Counted from the first letter of the stretch, positions 25,567 to 38,333 are shown. The stretch: 64,000 bases of DNA from Anastatus disparis (GCA_017163975.1 JAFFSR010000315.1:744001-808000); one strand, 5' to 3'. Numbers and translations are program-made. The notes: a model not told the origin generated them from the sequence alone.

Positions 25567-25956
25567 GAGGAGGCCGTATCATTCTGTCCTTGTCTAATCT
25601 AAATTTTCGTTATTATAAATAAACAAAATATTTTCATAGAAAACTAAGACAACCGCCCAATAGAGCAAAAGACAAGCAAACGATTCTTTTCTATGAAAAA
25701 ATATGAAATTTTTATTATTTTTCGAGTAAAGTCTGAAACGGAAAAACAATTGAATCAACTCAATCAAGTTCGATTGTTTTTCCGTTTCAGACTTCACTTG
25801 AAAAATAATTAAAATTTCATATTTTTTCATAGAAAAGAATCGTTCGCTTGTCTTTTGCTCTATTGGGCGGTTGTCTTACTTTTCTATGAAAATATTTAAT
25901 TTATTAATAATAAAGAAAATTTAGATTCGACAAGGACAGAATGATACGGCCTCCTC
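25567..25956. mobile_element. 390-bp TTAA-flanked palindrome at the axis
   Basis: Ends GAGGAGGCCGTATCATTCTG and inverse, flanked by TTAA (25563-25566, 25957-25960). Arms pair around a short loop near 25760. It shares a degenerate end with the 382-bp element at 26503 (GARGRGGCCG...TGTCYTTGTC), so the two are of one family. The minus frame at 25594-25830 only follows the palindrome and is not a gene. Confidence 0.88.
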
Positions 25957-26502
25957 TTAATATAGAAAACATAAAAAAATCAGTCATTTTTATGTTTGAT
26001 TGAAAAACATAATATTATTTACAAAGAAAAGGCCGTTTTATTAATTAATAAATATTTAAATTATTAAAAATATATTATTTAAAAGCTTTAAAACACTACA
26101 AGAAATTATAATAATAGGAAAATGTAAGTATTAATGTTGAAAATTTTCATATGGTTACATAATTGAAGATTTTCCAGCATTTCCCAATTTTCCAGGGGGC
26201 TGAAAATAAGCCCATTCTTAATATTTTCTCGAGTTACCCCAGATTAAAAAAAAAGAAGGTTCTACGTCGTCTAGAAGCCGAGATATTGCATTTTTTTCGC
26301 GGTCCCCGCTCGAGGCAACGATATCCTAATACTTGCCGCGCGGAAAACGAAGCTGAAGCCACTCTCACCAAGACCATCTTGCAGATGTACCTATCACTTT
26401 AAAGATGTAGAAAATCATATTCATGGCATTAATTGTATAACTATTTATTGCATTCAAAAATATAAGTCTCCATTGAAATTTCCTGAAAATTTCAACTCTT
26501 AA

Positions 26503-26884
26503 GAAGGGGCCGAACTATCTGTCTTTGTCTAATAGCGTTTTTCATCATTTATGTAAACACTATCCGGTATAACAAGAAAAAAATAGCAGCCCCCGCTAGA
26601 TATTAGTATAATAAGTAAATTTTGTAATAACAAACAAATTTTTTTACTGCGTAGTTTTTGAATAATTAGAGACCTACCAAAAAAAAGATAGGTTATATTC
26701 TAGATGGCTAGTAGGTCTCTAATTAGTCAAAAACTATGCGGTAAAAAATTTGTTTGTTATTACAAAATTTACTTATTATTCTAATATCTAGCCGGGGCTG
26801 CTATTTTTTTCTTGTTATAAAGGATAGTGTTTATATAAATAATGAAAAACGCTATTAGACAGAGACAGATAGTTCGGCCCCTTC
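26503..26884. mobile_element. 382-bp TTAA-flanked palindromic MITE
   Basis: Ends GAAGGGGCCGAACTATCTGT and inverse, with TTAA at 26499-26502 and 26885-26888. The matching position in the opposite arm of the host palindrome (24429-24432) has a single TTAA and no insert, giving a filled/empty pair inside one window. Confidence 0.92.
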
Positions 26885-27704
26885 TTAATGTTTATAAATT
26901 ACGGAGATATGAATTTTTGAAAAAAAAATGTTATCTCCGTTAGTATTGATCGTAGAAAATACTTTTTTTTTTAAAAATGCGTTTTTGAAATAGCTATCAA
27001 ATGAGACTAATTAGAAGTCCGTATGACAAAAAACCAAAAAGTTATTCCATTTATTTATAAGCAAAAAAATAGCCTAATTTTACATTAACTGTTTAACAAT
27101 AATTTTTTAAATAAATTATTAATTTCTTCGACTTAACTTATACTTTAAACTTTGAAGAATCCATTCCACTTTGTTAAATGTCGGAAAATTCACAATGTTC
27201 TGTCTTATGATTGTTTAAATAAATCTTCTTTGGGATAAACAATTGCAATTATTCATAAACTATCAAACGAATCGGGCTGAAATTTTTTATGCTTATAGAG
27301 ACCCATAATGGCCTCACCGACAATGTATTATAAATCACTTATAGCAATTATTATAAAAGTTATTAACATTCATAAAACAGTGTAAAAATGAGTTTTTTTC
27401 GCAATTATCCGGAAAAGTTGTTGGCCGATTTTCACGTACCCAATAATGAAATTTTAGGTCTTCTTAATGCCTATAACTTTTATTTATAACATTTTTCTCT
27501 AAAACGTCATTTGAAAATTATAGGGCAAAACATCGTTATTTTCAGACTTTGATCGTTGTTTATAAAAAAATAGGGCAAATCTAGCTGTATCTTTTTGTTT
27601 ATTTTTCATCTACTAACCCCCCTCAATGATTTCCCACCTTCAAATATCTGTAATAAATTAAGTCATGAAATCGATGTTTTTTACGTAGAATGACTGGACT
27701 ATAA

Positions 27705-28285
27705 AGTATATGTTACATGGTCCAGAGATACTTTGTTATGATTTAAGAAATAGTAAATTTAAAAAAATTTCTTCGAATACGTTTTGTAATTCAATTATTT
27801 TTGAAGATAATGGTTTCCCAAAATGCAAAAGAAAAAATAGTAAATCAAAAAAACTATTAATATGATAAAAAAATTGATGAACAACAAATAAAACTTGATA
27901 ACTCAATGTTAGTACCATATAATTCAACATTACTTAAAAAATACAGTTGTCATATAAATGTAGAATATTATGCTTTAATAATAAGTATAAGATCTAAAGT
28001 ACTTAGATCTCATTAATGTCTATAGCATTAATAAATTATTTATTAATCACCTAAATCATTAAATCTATAAATTTTTTCATTATAAATATATTTCTATATA
28101 TTTCTATATGTTTAAATACCGAGGTATATATGTAGGCGTACGACACGATTAATAATTCTAGAATCTATTCTTTACACTATAATTTTTGTAATTTCAATAA
28201 ATTAGAATTAAGATGTATGCATCAATGAATATTTTATGAAAAGTAACAGCTTCTATTTAATTAAACTTTAAATTAACTACACTGA
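27705..28285. other. AT-rich non-coding stretch
   Basis: No gene or repeat structure that I can support. Confidence 0.45.
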
Positions 28286-28665
28286 AAAAAAACCAAATCC
28301 AGCGCTGCGAAGTTGATCGTATTACCGGGATGCAAACAACATTGGAAGCATAAGAATACATAAAATCGTAGTAGGCTTATGCGTAACTATACCACAGTCA
28401 ATCATTGCGACCGTCTGTACAGTATAGTAACGTGAATCCGAGTAGAGCGCTGCGACTGCATTGCCGGGTCAATCGCTTCGACTCGTCGGCATCATCCATG
28501 CCGACAGCCGAAACCGGGCACAACTTTTAGCGTTGCGTGGTTGCTTGCTTCGACTCGTCGGCATTTCGCATGCCGCAAGCTGAGATCGAGCACAGAGACA
28601 ACGTTGCGAGTTCGTATACTTCGACTTTCTAGATTCTAGTACTGCGAAAGTCGATATTAATACTT
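28286..28665. repeat. GC-richer block with ~74-bp repeats
   Basis: A GC-rich island in AT-rich DNA. GCTTCGACTCGTCGGCAT occurs at about 28473 and 28547 followed by CATGCCG, and weaker versions precede it, giving a ~74-bp repeat. It begins next to CACTGAAAAAAAACCAA, similar to the CCCTACTGAAAAA ends elsewhere. Class unknown. Confidence 0.5.
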
Positions 28666-29319
28666 TCTGTCAATTTAAATTATAAGTTAATTTAATTTTC
28701 ATTCAAAAAGTGTTTATATGATTACTAAACAAGTAAATGTTTTAATTCTTTAATATTATTTAGATTGAATTTTATTTATTAACATATTATATGAAATATT
28801 TATTAAATTAAGGACTAATGTTTCGTTATACTTTAATAATTACTCAAATATCAAAAATTAGATATCTTATTTAAGTATATTCATTAATTATTTATAATAA
28901 AATGAAGTTGATCAATATTTTACATGAAAATATTTACTAAGTCGACTTATCTATCTATCTAAATGATATCTGATGAAAAATGTATTCGTATATTTTCTTC
29001 AAAATTAAGGAGAGAAAAATGATCTTAAAATCAATTATAAAATTAATATTTTTCTGACTCTTTTGCAAATTAAGAAGTTTTCAGTTATTCCCCCGTAGTA
29101 AATGAGAAAATTAATCAGGCAAGTTTCCAATTAAGTTTTTTTGTATATTGAATAGTAACCTTTCACCAATCAGATAAGCTAAAAACTTTACATATTGTAA
29201 TTTTCAAAAATTCAATTACATTCTATATATTTTATTTATAAGAAAAATGATTCTATTAAATTTTTACTTTAGTTCGATAGTTTTGAATAAAAAATCCATT
29301 AAAACATTGATTGAAAAAA
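28666..29319. other. AT-rich non-coding stretch
   Basis: Nothing supported here. Confidence 0.4.
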
Positions 29320-30029
29320 AGATTTAGAGCTCTAAAATTTATCTTTTCTATTTTGGGATCCAATTGGAACTTATTCCCTCAATTTTATCAATTTTTATTT
29401 TTTAACTGTGTCAGTTGAAATATTTCATATACATATATACAAGTGTATCATTTTATTAAAAATTCATTAAATATAATAAAAGAATATTTGAAAAAAATTT
29501 ATTTTAAATAGAATTCAAAGATTTAAAGATATATTTTTAAACGTTCTAACTTCGTATGTAACTTTTTTGAAAAAATTTTCAAATAGTTACCATTCTCTCA
29601 CATTAAAAAATACACAACTGTGTTTGCGAATAAATTGTCCGTTTCGAAAATAATAAACGAAATTCATATAACGGGTTTTTATGGAAACATTTTGTAATTA
29701 TGACAGCTTTCAAATCAATAACATAAAAAATTAAAACTTTATTTCATGAATGCAATTATAAATTTATATTTTTAAATTTAAGGTATCAATGATTTTAAAT
29801 TAAAACTTATGTCTCTAAATTAATGATATTCTATTAAAATTATAAATAAATTATATATTTTCAAATGAAACAAATATTTAGCACTGTATAATAAACTATA
29901 TTTTTAATTGAATGTTCAATGTCATTCATTTAAATAAACAGTAATTCATACGTCTCTTTAAGTTAATTACATGACAATATAATTCTTTTTCTTAATAATT
30001 GTATAGGATTATTCAATGAAAGTAATATC

Positions 30030-30396
30030 TGCGACGTTACTATCCTTAGCTGGACGTCCAGCAAGTCCCGAAAAGAAAACGCGCAAATTATTTATAATAT
30101 AAAATTCTTTAAACGAATCTGCAGAGGGAATTCACCGCGGGATTATGACTCTCGATCGGGATGCGAGAGCCTAAGAGCTAGGTTTAATTATAAAGAAATT
30201 ATACAACACTAAACACTGATTAAATAAATAAACCACTTTACTTTTTTCTTCAAAATTATAAAACTAATTTCTGAATTTTAATTAATTTGACAGATTTTAT
30301 TCCGGCGCTAATACAATCACATTCAATCAAATCAATGTTTAAATTTTCACTCTCTCACTCTGGCTTTATATATAAATGCATATACTTATCTCTCTC

Positions 30397-30480
<84 letters not shown>

Positions 30481-32089
30481 TCTATATTACATCCGATGGC
30501 ACAACTATCTTTATTGCGCGCGCAAGACCACTGCTTCTTTCTCTTTAGGCGAACTACCCCCCCTTCTTTTCTAGACAGCAGTGGCTCTCTTCGCGGAATT
30601 TTACCAACGGCACAAAGGCGCGCGCGATTGTATGAAAAACAAAATTGTTGATGAATTTAACAATTACGTATAACACTTTTTTTTTCTCATTTAATACACT
30701 TTTAAATAGTCTTTACCGTTAGAAAACGGAATTATGAATTTATACAAATTTTACACACTCAATACTTTTCTTTTACGCGCAAGACTCTACTTTATCATAA
30801 CGTATGCATAAATCTAAACGCGCAAGCACACGCACAGAGAAAAGAATTTGATTTTATGTACTTTTTGTTACCCTTTTTGTGCTCTCTCTCTATTCCTCCT
30901 GGTGACCCTACTTCGTTTTCCCTCGTTGTCCGGTTGATCGGCGCTACTCGTTCCCGCTGCGAGAGAGAGCGTGATCGGCTGGCCTGAAGAATATTCGGCA
31001 GAGAATCGTTTGAAGAACTTTTGAAGAGGCGCAACTACAAGGGCGCTACTAATGTACTCAAAATAACTAATAATTCTTTCTTTCCGTTTGTTTATTTTCG
31101 ATTTATACGACGCAATAAAGAGAGCGATATTTCACGCGTGGCTCTAATAAATTGTCAAAGAAAATTTAAAAAATCTCACTTCAATTGAAAGAAACCGTGA
31201 AATTTCAAAGTTAAAAATTAATTCTTTCTAATTTGTTTTCTATTCGTACACATTAACGAATTTCTGTTTGACTCTACTCTAAAACACAAAAAAAAGAGAA
31301 AATTTTCCAACTCGCGATAAAACTCTTTTCGAAGCTCCCTTTGTTCTCAAAAATTTTACTCTCACTCTCTCGTTACTCACGACCTTCCTCAACGAGGCTC
31401 GCAAAAAGACTGACGCCGGGCCCGTCGACTTTGAACTTGACGGCTCACGACGTTTTTCGGCGGACCAATCACAACGCGGCTTATAGATTTTACATTACTT
31501 TTTCCGGGCGCTAAATATTATTACTTCAGATTATCACTATTCTTTTATAATTAAAATATTCTCTTTAACTTGTAAAAATTGTAATTAACAAGTCCCGCTA
31601 TTTAAAATTAATAAACTCTATTGAAAACCTCTAAATTCATATTTTCCCTGTGCGCACTTTTCGAAATCGCTGACCGGCCAACTTGTCAACGCTCGCATGC
31701 CGGTCTCTCTTTCTCTCTCACACCTTATTCACATACAACGCGTTTACAAACTCTATCTAGGCTCACACATTCTTACACGCTTTATAATAAAATAAATTAA
31801 TCGTCTCAGCTTTTTAACACTATTCACAAACAATCTTCTGATAATTAAAGTCTTTTTACGCAAAAAAAAAGATTATTTGATTATTGCATCTAGGCGGGAG
31901 TGTTTAAATTTAAAATTATCGCTCCGTCACATTATTTTACATGAAATAAATAAAATTCACAATGTTACTTATTATATTTAATAGTTAAATAATTAAATTT
32001 ATTTTTTTTTTGGCGCCATCAGATCTCTCTCAAAAGAAAATTAATTATCGCAATAAAAATTTTTATTGGGACGCGTAAATCGCGTCACA
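30030..32089 (-). mobile_element. 2.06-kb solo LTR, minus orientation
   Basis: Read on the minus strand it begins TGTGACGCG and ends CGTCGCA, with the same four bases (GATA on that strand, TATC on the plus strand at 30026-30029 and 32090-32093) on both sides. The opposite arm of the host palindrome shows the uninterrupted sequence, which confirms the 4-bp duplication. It is GC-richer than its surroundings, contains the (CT)n run and has no gag-pol. A 4-bp duplication fits Gypsy-type integration. Confidence 0.78.
30390..30477. repeat. (CT)n microsatellite
   Basis: About 43 CT units; gives artificial Ser/Leu repeat frames. Confidence 0.97.
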
Positions 32090-33944
32090 TATCTCATACA
32101 CTTGTGCATAGATTCAATATTAAAATAAACTTACTAGGAGAGTATCATATCTTTAGATCACGGATTTTGCTCAGACTTTGTAGTAAATTTTCAAAGAACA
32201 AATTATAGAAAAAGCTAAATTTATAGTCACAAACGCTAAATATTTCCCTAGTCCAGGCGATTGAAGAATATCAATAAAAAATTTACTAGATTTGTAAATA
32301 CTCATAGCTATTAAGCATTAATAAAACTTAAATAAAAACTATGCTCAAATCCTTTCAAAATAGCACTTGCATGATATAAAAAATTTTTTTTTTTCCAAAA
32401 GTCAAAGCCTAATAAAGATTGGACCAAATTTCAGCTTTTATAATTAACTAAAGATTCGAAAAGAAAATTCAGATCTAATCTTTACTGCGCTATAACTTGG
32501 GGAAAAAATATTTTTATATACTGCAAATTCTATTTCTAAAAGATTTGGGCTTAACTTTTATTTAAAAAGAATTTTAAGCTAGTAGCTATTAATGCTTATG
32601 AACTATAAGTTTTTGAAAATCTAATTATTTTTTTGTTGATTTTCTTCTATTGCCTCTTACTAGGGAAATACTGAGCGTTAGTGTCTATAAATTTAGCTTT
32701 TCCCATATTTTGCCATTCGAAAACTTATTCCAAGGTTTGAGCAAATATCCGTGATCTAAAGATGCACTACTCTCCTTATTAGTAAAGTTTTGTTTTTAAT
32801 ACAAAGAAATTACAATTTTAGAATAAAAAAATCCTTTTTTTACACTCGGCGCGAAAAGTAGACTTCTCCCCTTACCGGCAGTAATGAAAATACCCACTAT
32901 TTGTGCCTTGTGTAAAAAATTGTACATTCACCACGGAAGTAAATGAATAATATTTTTTATTGATATTCTTTAATTGCCTGGACTAGGGAAATATTTAGCG
33001 TTTATGACTATAAATTTAGCTTTTTCTATATTTTGTTTTCTGAAAATTTACCACAAAGTCTAAGAAAAATCCGTGATCCAAAGATATGATACTCTCATAG
33101 TAAGTTCATTTAAATATTAAATCTATGCACAAGTGTATGAGATATTACTTTTATTGAATAATCCTATACAATTATTAAGAAAAAAAATTATATTGTCATG
33201 TAATTAACTTAAAGAGACGTATGAATTACTGTTTATTTAAATGAATGACATTGAACATTCAATTAAAAATATAGGTTATTATACAGTGCTAAATATTTAT
33301 TTCATTTGAAAATATGTAATTTATTTAATAAAATATCATTAATTTAGAGAAATAAGTTTTAATTTAAAATCATTGATACCTTAAATTTAAAAATATAAAT
33401 TTATAATTGCATTCATGAAATAAAGTTTTAATAAAATATTTGTTCGAAATTAGAAAAGAATTCTTACATAATTTTATAAAGTATAATTCAAAACAAAAAT
33501 AAAAATTCATAAATTTGTTATCCATTAATATACACTACCCTCCAGCCACATTTGCCCACCCTACATGAAAATCGATAAAACTTTAAAGTTTTGTGGCTCA
33601 GTGAAAAATAGTCGTAATTAAAACATTCCGACTGGGTTTCAAGAAGGGTTTAAAAACCTTTAATTTAAGCCGAGTTGAGCAAAAAAAAATTAAAAAATGC
33701 GTGCCTTATGCGTAAAAAACTAACTAAAAAATATTCAATTTTTTTTGCCCCTATTCAAATGCCTGCCATTTTTGCGGAAATTATCGAATTATAGAAAAAC
33801 AAAATGGAGTTAAAAGCTAAGGGAGTCACCTTCAAAATGAGCTATAGAAAGCTCATTTATGATCGATTTTACGGTAGTTATGGTCATTTTTTATAAAAAA
33901 AAACGATTTTTTTTAATAGCTATTATCTCAAAAAATACGCATGA

Positions 33945-34666
33945 TAGTCCAGTCATTGGAGGCAAAAATAGGGTATAACCTGGAAATTCTTTCGGTTAGC
34001 ACCGATTTTCATAAAACTTTAGGATGAAGCTTATATTACCCTACAGATCAAAAGTTATACATCGACGAGGTGCGCTTTTTGCTTTAAAGGGGTAAAAACT
34101 ACCCTCAAAGATGAAAAATAGTAAAAATGCCGATTTACGCTTATGAATAATTAAAATAATCTTAAGATGTCTAAAATAAGTATTGTTTAATATTGTGGAA
34201 CATAATTAATGATATTAAGCATTTTTACAACCCTTAAAAACCACCCCTTTGACTTAATAAAAAGAGCATATATAGTTTTTAACATTAAAAAATATTTTTA
34301 TGATACAATTATGGAAAAATATTAACGTTTTAAGTTTATGATATAATTTTTAATTTATTACATTATTTCAACCCTTAAAAACTACCCCTTATGATGAAAA
34401 ATAGAAAAAAATAATTTTGAACATGTAAATTATTTTGTAATGACATATTTATATTAAATTAGACATTTTTTCACAGTTTATAATGATTTTTATTTTATTG
34501 TAACATTTCAACCCTTAAAAACAACCCTTGATGATAAAATGCCAAAAAAATGAGTCTTTAGTACTTTTGATAATTTAATAACTTTTATTCTATTAATAAT
34601 ATATTTTTTATGTCTTATTATAGAATTTAGAATATATTTAAGTATCTTACATTTAAAACACACACA

Positions 34667-34704
<38 letters not shown>

Positions 34705-34840
34705 AAGGCAGGTAAGAAAAAGAAGAGAAAAGGTATAAAACTCTTATTTGTATAGACGTATATATCGGACACGGCAGCTGTTTCAAATCGGCAAGCTACA
34801 TAGTCTCATTTCTTTTCTTCTACCTGAGTTTATACTTATA

Positions 34841-34902
<62 letters not shown>

Positions 34903-36221
34903 GTATGTGTGTGTCTCCACTTACAAAATAAACATATAGGAACTGAAAAGAATAGAAGCTATATACCGTACAGACTCAAAGAAGCTGTAAAATATTTATA
35001 TGTATGTATCTAAAATACTTGAAAATAAACGAATTTATGCGCTCCGAAAATTTTACGGAAAAAGTACAATTGGTTTTTTTATGATAACTCCGCTAATTTT
35101 TAAGCTTTTTAATTCCTCCAAATGGATTTTGTAGGTAATTGTATCATCTTTAAGTCATGTAAATATCAATTTTTAAAAAGTTTTATTTTTTGAGATTTTT
35201 TAGTTTTAAGGACCAAAAATAGGTGGTACTTGGCTCTGATTACAGAATTCTAACACTAATATCTAAGTTGATTTTTATCGGACAAAAATAAAAAAAAAGC
35301 AAAATATTCATGAAAAAAAGCTATATTTTTTAACTGTAGTACTTTTTACGTACATCTGTTAATTATTGAGATATTTTAAAAAAAGGATGAATTTTTGAAA
35401 AATAAAAAAAATTTTTTTTATATATAAACTTGATTTAAAAAAAAAATAAGCATCCTAAATTGCTGAAACTTCTAGAACACATAGTTGGTACCTAAATAAG
35501 ATAAACCCTGAAAGGATTTCTTTATATTTCAAAACCTGTCTTAATGATAGTAGTTTTAATATTGAAATTTTATTGTCAAACTATATAAAATAATTTTATT
35601 TTCCTTGTAACTCCTTTAACTTTTATACTATTGACTTGAAACAAAATTGATTTAAAAGGTAATCTCAATACCTTCAAAAAATATTATATACATTTTCCTC
35701 AAAAAGTATGCCATTTTTCTGTTATTTAACGTTGAATATTGCTCGTAAAGTTTCAAGCGTAACAGTATTAATATTCAATAATTTATAATTCGTTATGTAT
35801 TCTATATAAAATAATGATTACAAATGGAATCGTTTTGTTTTTTTACAAGCTTTATTTTTGTTTCTTATGAGTTTTTTGATAAAATTAAAACTTTTCAAGT
35901 TATTTCATGAAAAACTGTCAGAAAACATGCTTTTTTACACTAAAAATCTATGTTTTCAATCACCTATAACTCAAAAAGTATTCATTTAACATAAAAACTC
36001 ATGAAAAACTTTTTGCTTTAAATTGATTTTTACATCGAATTATATGGTTTTTTTTTTTTCACCGCCCCCGAGAAGGGGCGGCTTCCGCCCCTGGGCAAAA
36101 GCGCACATCGGCATTATATAACTTTTGTTTTTTGGACTATTCTTTACCTACTGACAAATTTTCATGTTAATCCATCCTAACCAACAAAATTTCAAGCTGA
36201 AAAGCTTCAATGGCTGGACTA
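33945..36221. mobile_element. 2.28-kb TIR element, TAGTCCAGTCATTGGA ends
   Basis: The ends TAGTCCAGTCATTGGA and TTCAATGGCTGGACTA are inverse, with TGA on both sides (33942-33944, 36222-36224). The opposite arm of the host palindrome has the empty site. The interior has a (CA)n run near 34660-34700, an (AT)n run near 34843-34890 and repeated 'AACCCTTAAAAAC' segments. There is no transposase. End sequence and 3-bp TNA duplication match the palindrome at 23626-27701. Confidence 0.82.
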
Positions 36222-36422
36222 TGATATAAAAAAATTTTTAATGAAAAAATTGTTTATTTTCGAGTCAAAAATATAAATATTTAGATTTAACTAAAATCCG
36301 GAAGGAACATTTTTTTTATATTCATTAAAATATAAATATTGAATAAATGGATTTTTTTCAATGGGATCAAAAATGAATAAAATCTTTTTTTTACTGATTC
36401 TTAGTTTAACCTGAATATTTAT

Positions 36423-36527
36423 AGTAGATAGGCTATAGGCATTCTGGCCCACCCGGATTCTAGCACAGCCTAAGGTGTGTTAGAACCCGTACGGATTCTA
36501 GCACAGCCCAAGTGTTTTAGAATCCGA
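36423..36527. repeat. left terminal repeat and subterminal motifs of the Polinton
   Basis: 29-bp terminal repeat, then two copies of a motif close to AAGTGTGTTAGAATCCG (36471-36489, 36509-36526), each preceded by an opposite-facing CGGATTCTAGCACAGCC, so each pair can form a hairpin. They could be sites for the integrase or the terminal protein (inference). Confidence 0.8.
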
Positions 36528-36579
36528 ATGTGAACTAGTATGCCTATAGCGTTTTCTACTTTTTCTACTTTTTTTTTTC

Positions 36580-37053
36580 TTACAAATGGTTTTGTGAAAG
36601 ATAGAATAATTTCATGAGTTTGACATTGTGTAGTGCATAGACAGTCTTATGAATTGGATTATGGTTTGTACACACAGTAACGCATTTGAAAGATGGGTTT
36701 AATGGGTATCCGTATTCATTGATCTTATAAACGGGAAATTTGAATCTTAGCAACCATTTTCGTTTGAATTCATTAATAACAAAAATTTTTGTAGCATCAT
36801 GTAAATGTTCACGGAGTAAGTTTGCAATTTGAGAGTAATCTAGTCCATCAGTGTTCCAAGCTATTCCATGATTATGTTTGAGTCAAATGTTTTCTTCTTG
36901 CAATTCGTCAGAGAGCCTTTTCCATGAAAAAGGTTTTTTGAATAGATGAACAATGGGATCACCACTGTCGTTGAGAGGAATGATTGCTATTTCCTTTAGA
37001 ACATATTCACCACCCATTTGCTTAAAACAAATCATGTCTACCGCATATTCCAT
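36580..37053 (-). pseudogene. small Polinton protein of unknown function, copy at the left end
   Basis: An ATG at 37053 opens a 157-codon frame ending TAA 36580-36582, interrupted by one TGA at 36883-36885 exactly where the related protein at 48891-49829 has Trp (context WLEKYHHGIQWN there, LKHNHGIAWN here). The two proteins share the pattern FxxKE, KxPxxW, HGIxWN, Kx2FV, KxxWLxxF along their length, so they are paralogues. I recognise the family from insect Polintons but know no function. It is the last gene of the leftward block, 39 bp after the hexon. One point change has disabled it. Confidence 0.78.
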
Positions 37054-37092
37054 TTCGAAATATTAATTTTTTTACGTAAAAGTGAAGATAAT

Positions 37093-38333
37093 TCAGACAA
37101 GCTTCCGAACATCTCCACTAATAGGATTGTACTGAACGATGCGATCGTGTAAGATCATGCAATAAGCTGAAGTATTAGCTGGAAAGTCAGTTTGAGACTC
37201 AAATTCTAGACGTACATCGACAGAAGCGCTCTTTAGAGATTCGTTTTGTCGTGAACAGTCAATAACTATGAGTGGTTCAAAGTTGATAAACTGAGACTTT
37301 GTCAACAATGGTTGTGAATCTCTTCCGTAATAGCTTTTCTGAAAATTAGCATACATATCATATAGAATAGCAAATTGATTCTTAGATATGTCAAGATTGA
37401 GATTGTTGTACGGATAATATTGCGAATTCAAGAAAAGTCTCACATTACTAATATTACAGTGGTCAAAGCGACTGGCATTTTTAGGTCTTAAACCTTTTTT
37501 TCCCGATTGTAATCCAAGAATCACGAAACGTGGTTTCTCCAATTGGTTTGAAGTTTTTACCGTCCAGACGTGTTTATTTGTTGTTGGAAGAAGAGGATAT
37601 TCAAATAACTCCCATGACCGAAAACTCATAGAAATAGGATTATCTTTGCCAATGAAATTTAACAGCCGGATTTTTTGTTTATCTGATGCAATAACATATG
37701 GCATTAACCACTCTATCTTTGATATTTTTATTTGATAAAGTTCATATGTGGTTGCATTGTTGCATATCCTACAATACCTTCCTGTACTATAGCATTTTGG
37801 TCATTTCTTGATCTTGTGAGTTCATGCTTCATATTAACAACAATTTTCTTGTAATCTTCTGCGAAGCCTAAAATCATACTTAGAGGGATGGAAACGTCAA
37901 AATTTCCATGATCATCAACAATTGTTTTGTTTCCTTCTTCAACACCAAGCCAGCCTGCATTTTCTAATGTTAGAGTCTGATTTGGATTAAATGAAGTGCA
38001 TCCCTTCATGAGACTACTCAGACCAACATTTTTACTTTTATCTATCTCTACAGCATTAAGTTCATATCGAATTTCATCAAACAGATGACAAATGCCATTG
38101 TTAACGAAATTAGTTTTAGTTAGTGCTTGTCCATCTGGTTTTTGTAATTTTCCACATACATGGATGTAACTACATGATGGTAAGAGGCATAAATCTTGAT
38201 GCTGAATAGAAATACGGATTTCATCACTGTTATTGAAACTTAATGTGGAGTATGGTTGATGTGCGTGAACCTTATAATGAGCAATAGACTCATCGAATGC
38301 GACACCTGATTGAATGCTTAGAATTTCGTCCAT
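37093..38333 (-). pseudogene. major capsid protein (hexon, double jelly-roll), frameshifted
   Basis: Two adjacent open frames, 38333-37728 and 37704-37093, are the N- and C-terminal halves of one ~410-aa capsid protein. The upstream frame stops at TAA 37728-37730; the downstream frame is already open before its ATG and overlaps it, so a single small indel near 37730 separates them. The N half has the HQPYSTLSF start region and ends near a GYATMQPH segment; the C half carries FRSWELFEYPLLP, FDHCNISNVRLFLNS and YCMILHDR, all typical of adintovirus/Polinton hexons, which form the pseudo-hexagonal virion shell. A pyrimidine-AG splice-acceptor-like sequence lies 5 nt before the ATG. Two separate real genes are unlikely because homologues are single chains. 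Confidence 0.88.

Larger units (their letters stand above)
23626..27701. mobile_element. 4.1-kb palindromic element, TAGTCCAGTNATT ends
   Basis: The outer ends TAGTCCAGTAATTCTACG and the inverse of ...CGTAGAATGACTGGACTA are flanked by TAA on both sides (23623-23625, 27702-27704). Arms of ~1.34 kb (23626-24962 and 27701-25957, less nested elements) are inverse copies that meet with essentially no loop at TATATTAATATA-like sequence. No transposase remains. It shares its end sequence with the element at 33945-36221. Three TTAA-flanked elements sit inside it, two together at the axis and one in the right arm. Confidence 0.85.
29735..33427. mobile_element. TTAA-flanked palindromic element carrying a solo LTR
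   Basis: Ends AACTTTATTTCATGAATGC and inverse, flanked by TTAA (29731-29734, 33428-33431). The arms are inverse copies: 29735-30029 with 33427-33143, continuing with 32090-32290 against 33146-32946 once the LTR insertion is removed. A third copy of the inner arm lies at 32640-32790. About 1.6 kb without the LTR, with no coding content. Confidence 0.8.

Noticed and set aside
26163..26402. 79-aa frame in the 23.6-27.7 kb palindrome
   Set aside because: The matching opposite-arm sequence gives no maintained frame; composition only.
29669..33730. A single 4.06-kb insertion with ATTCA target duplication
   Set aside because: ATTCA is shared at the junctions, but the ends are not inverted repeats; a deletion from the right arm explains it equally, so I do not call it an element.
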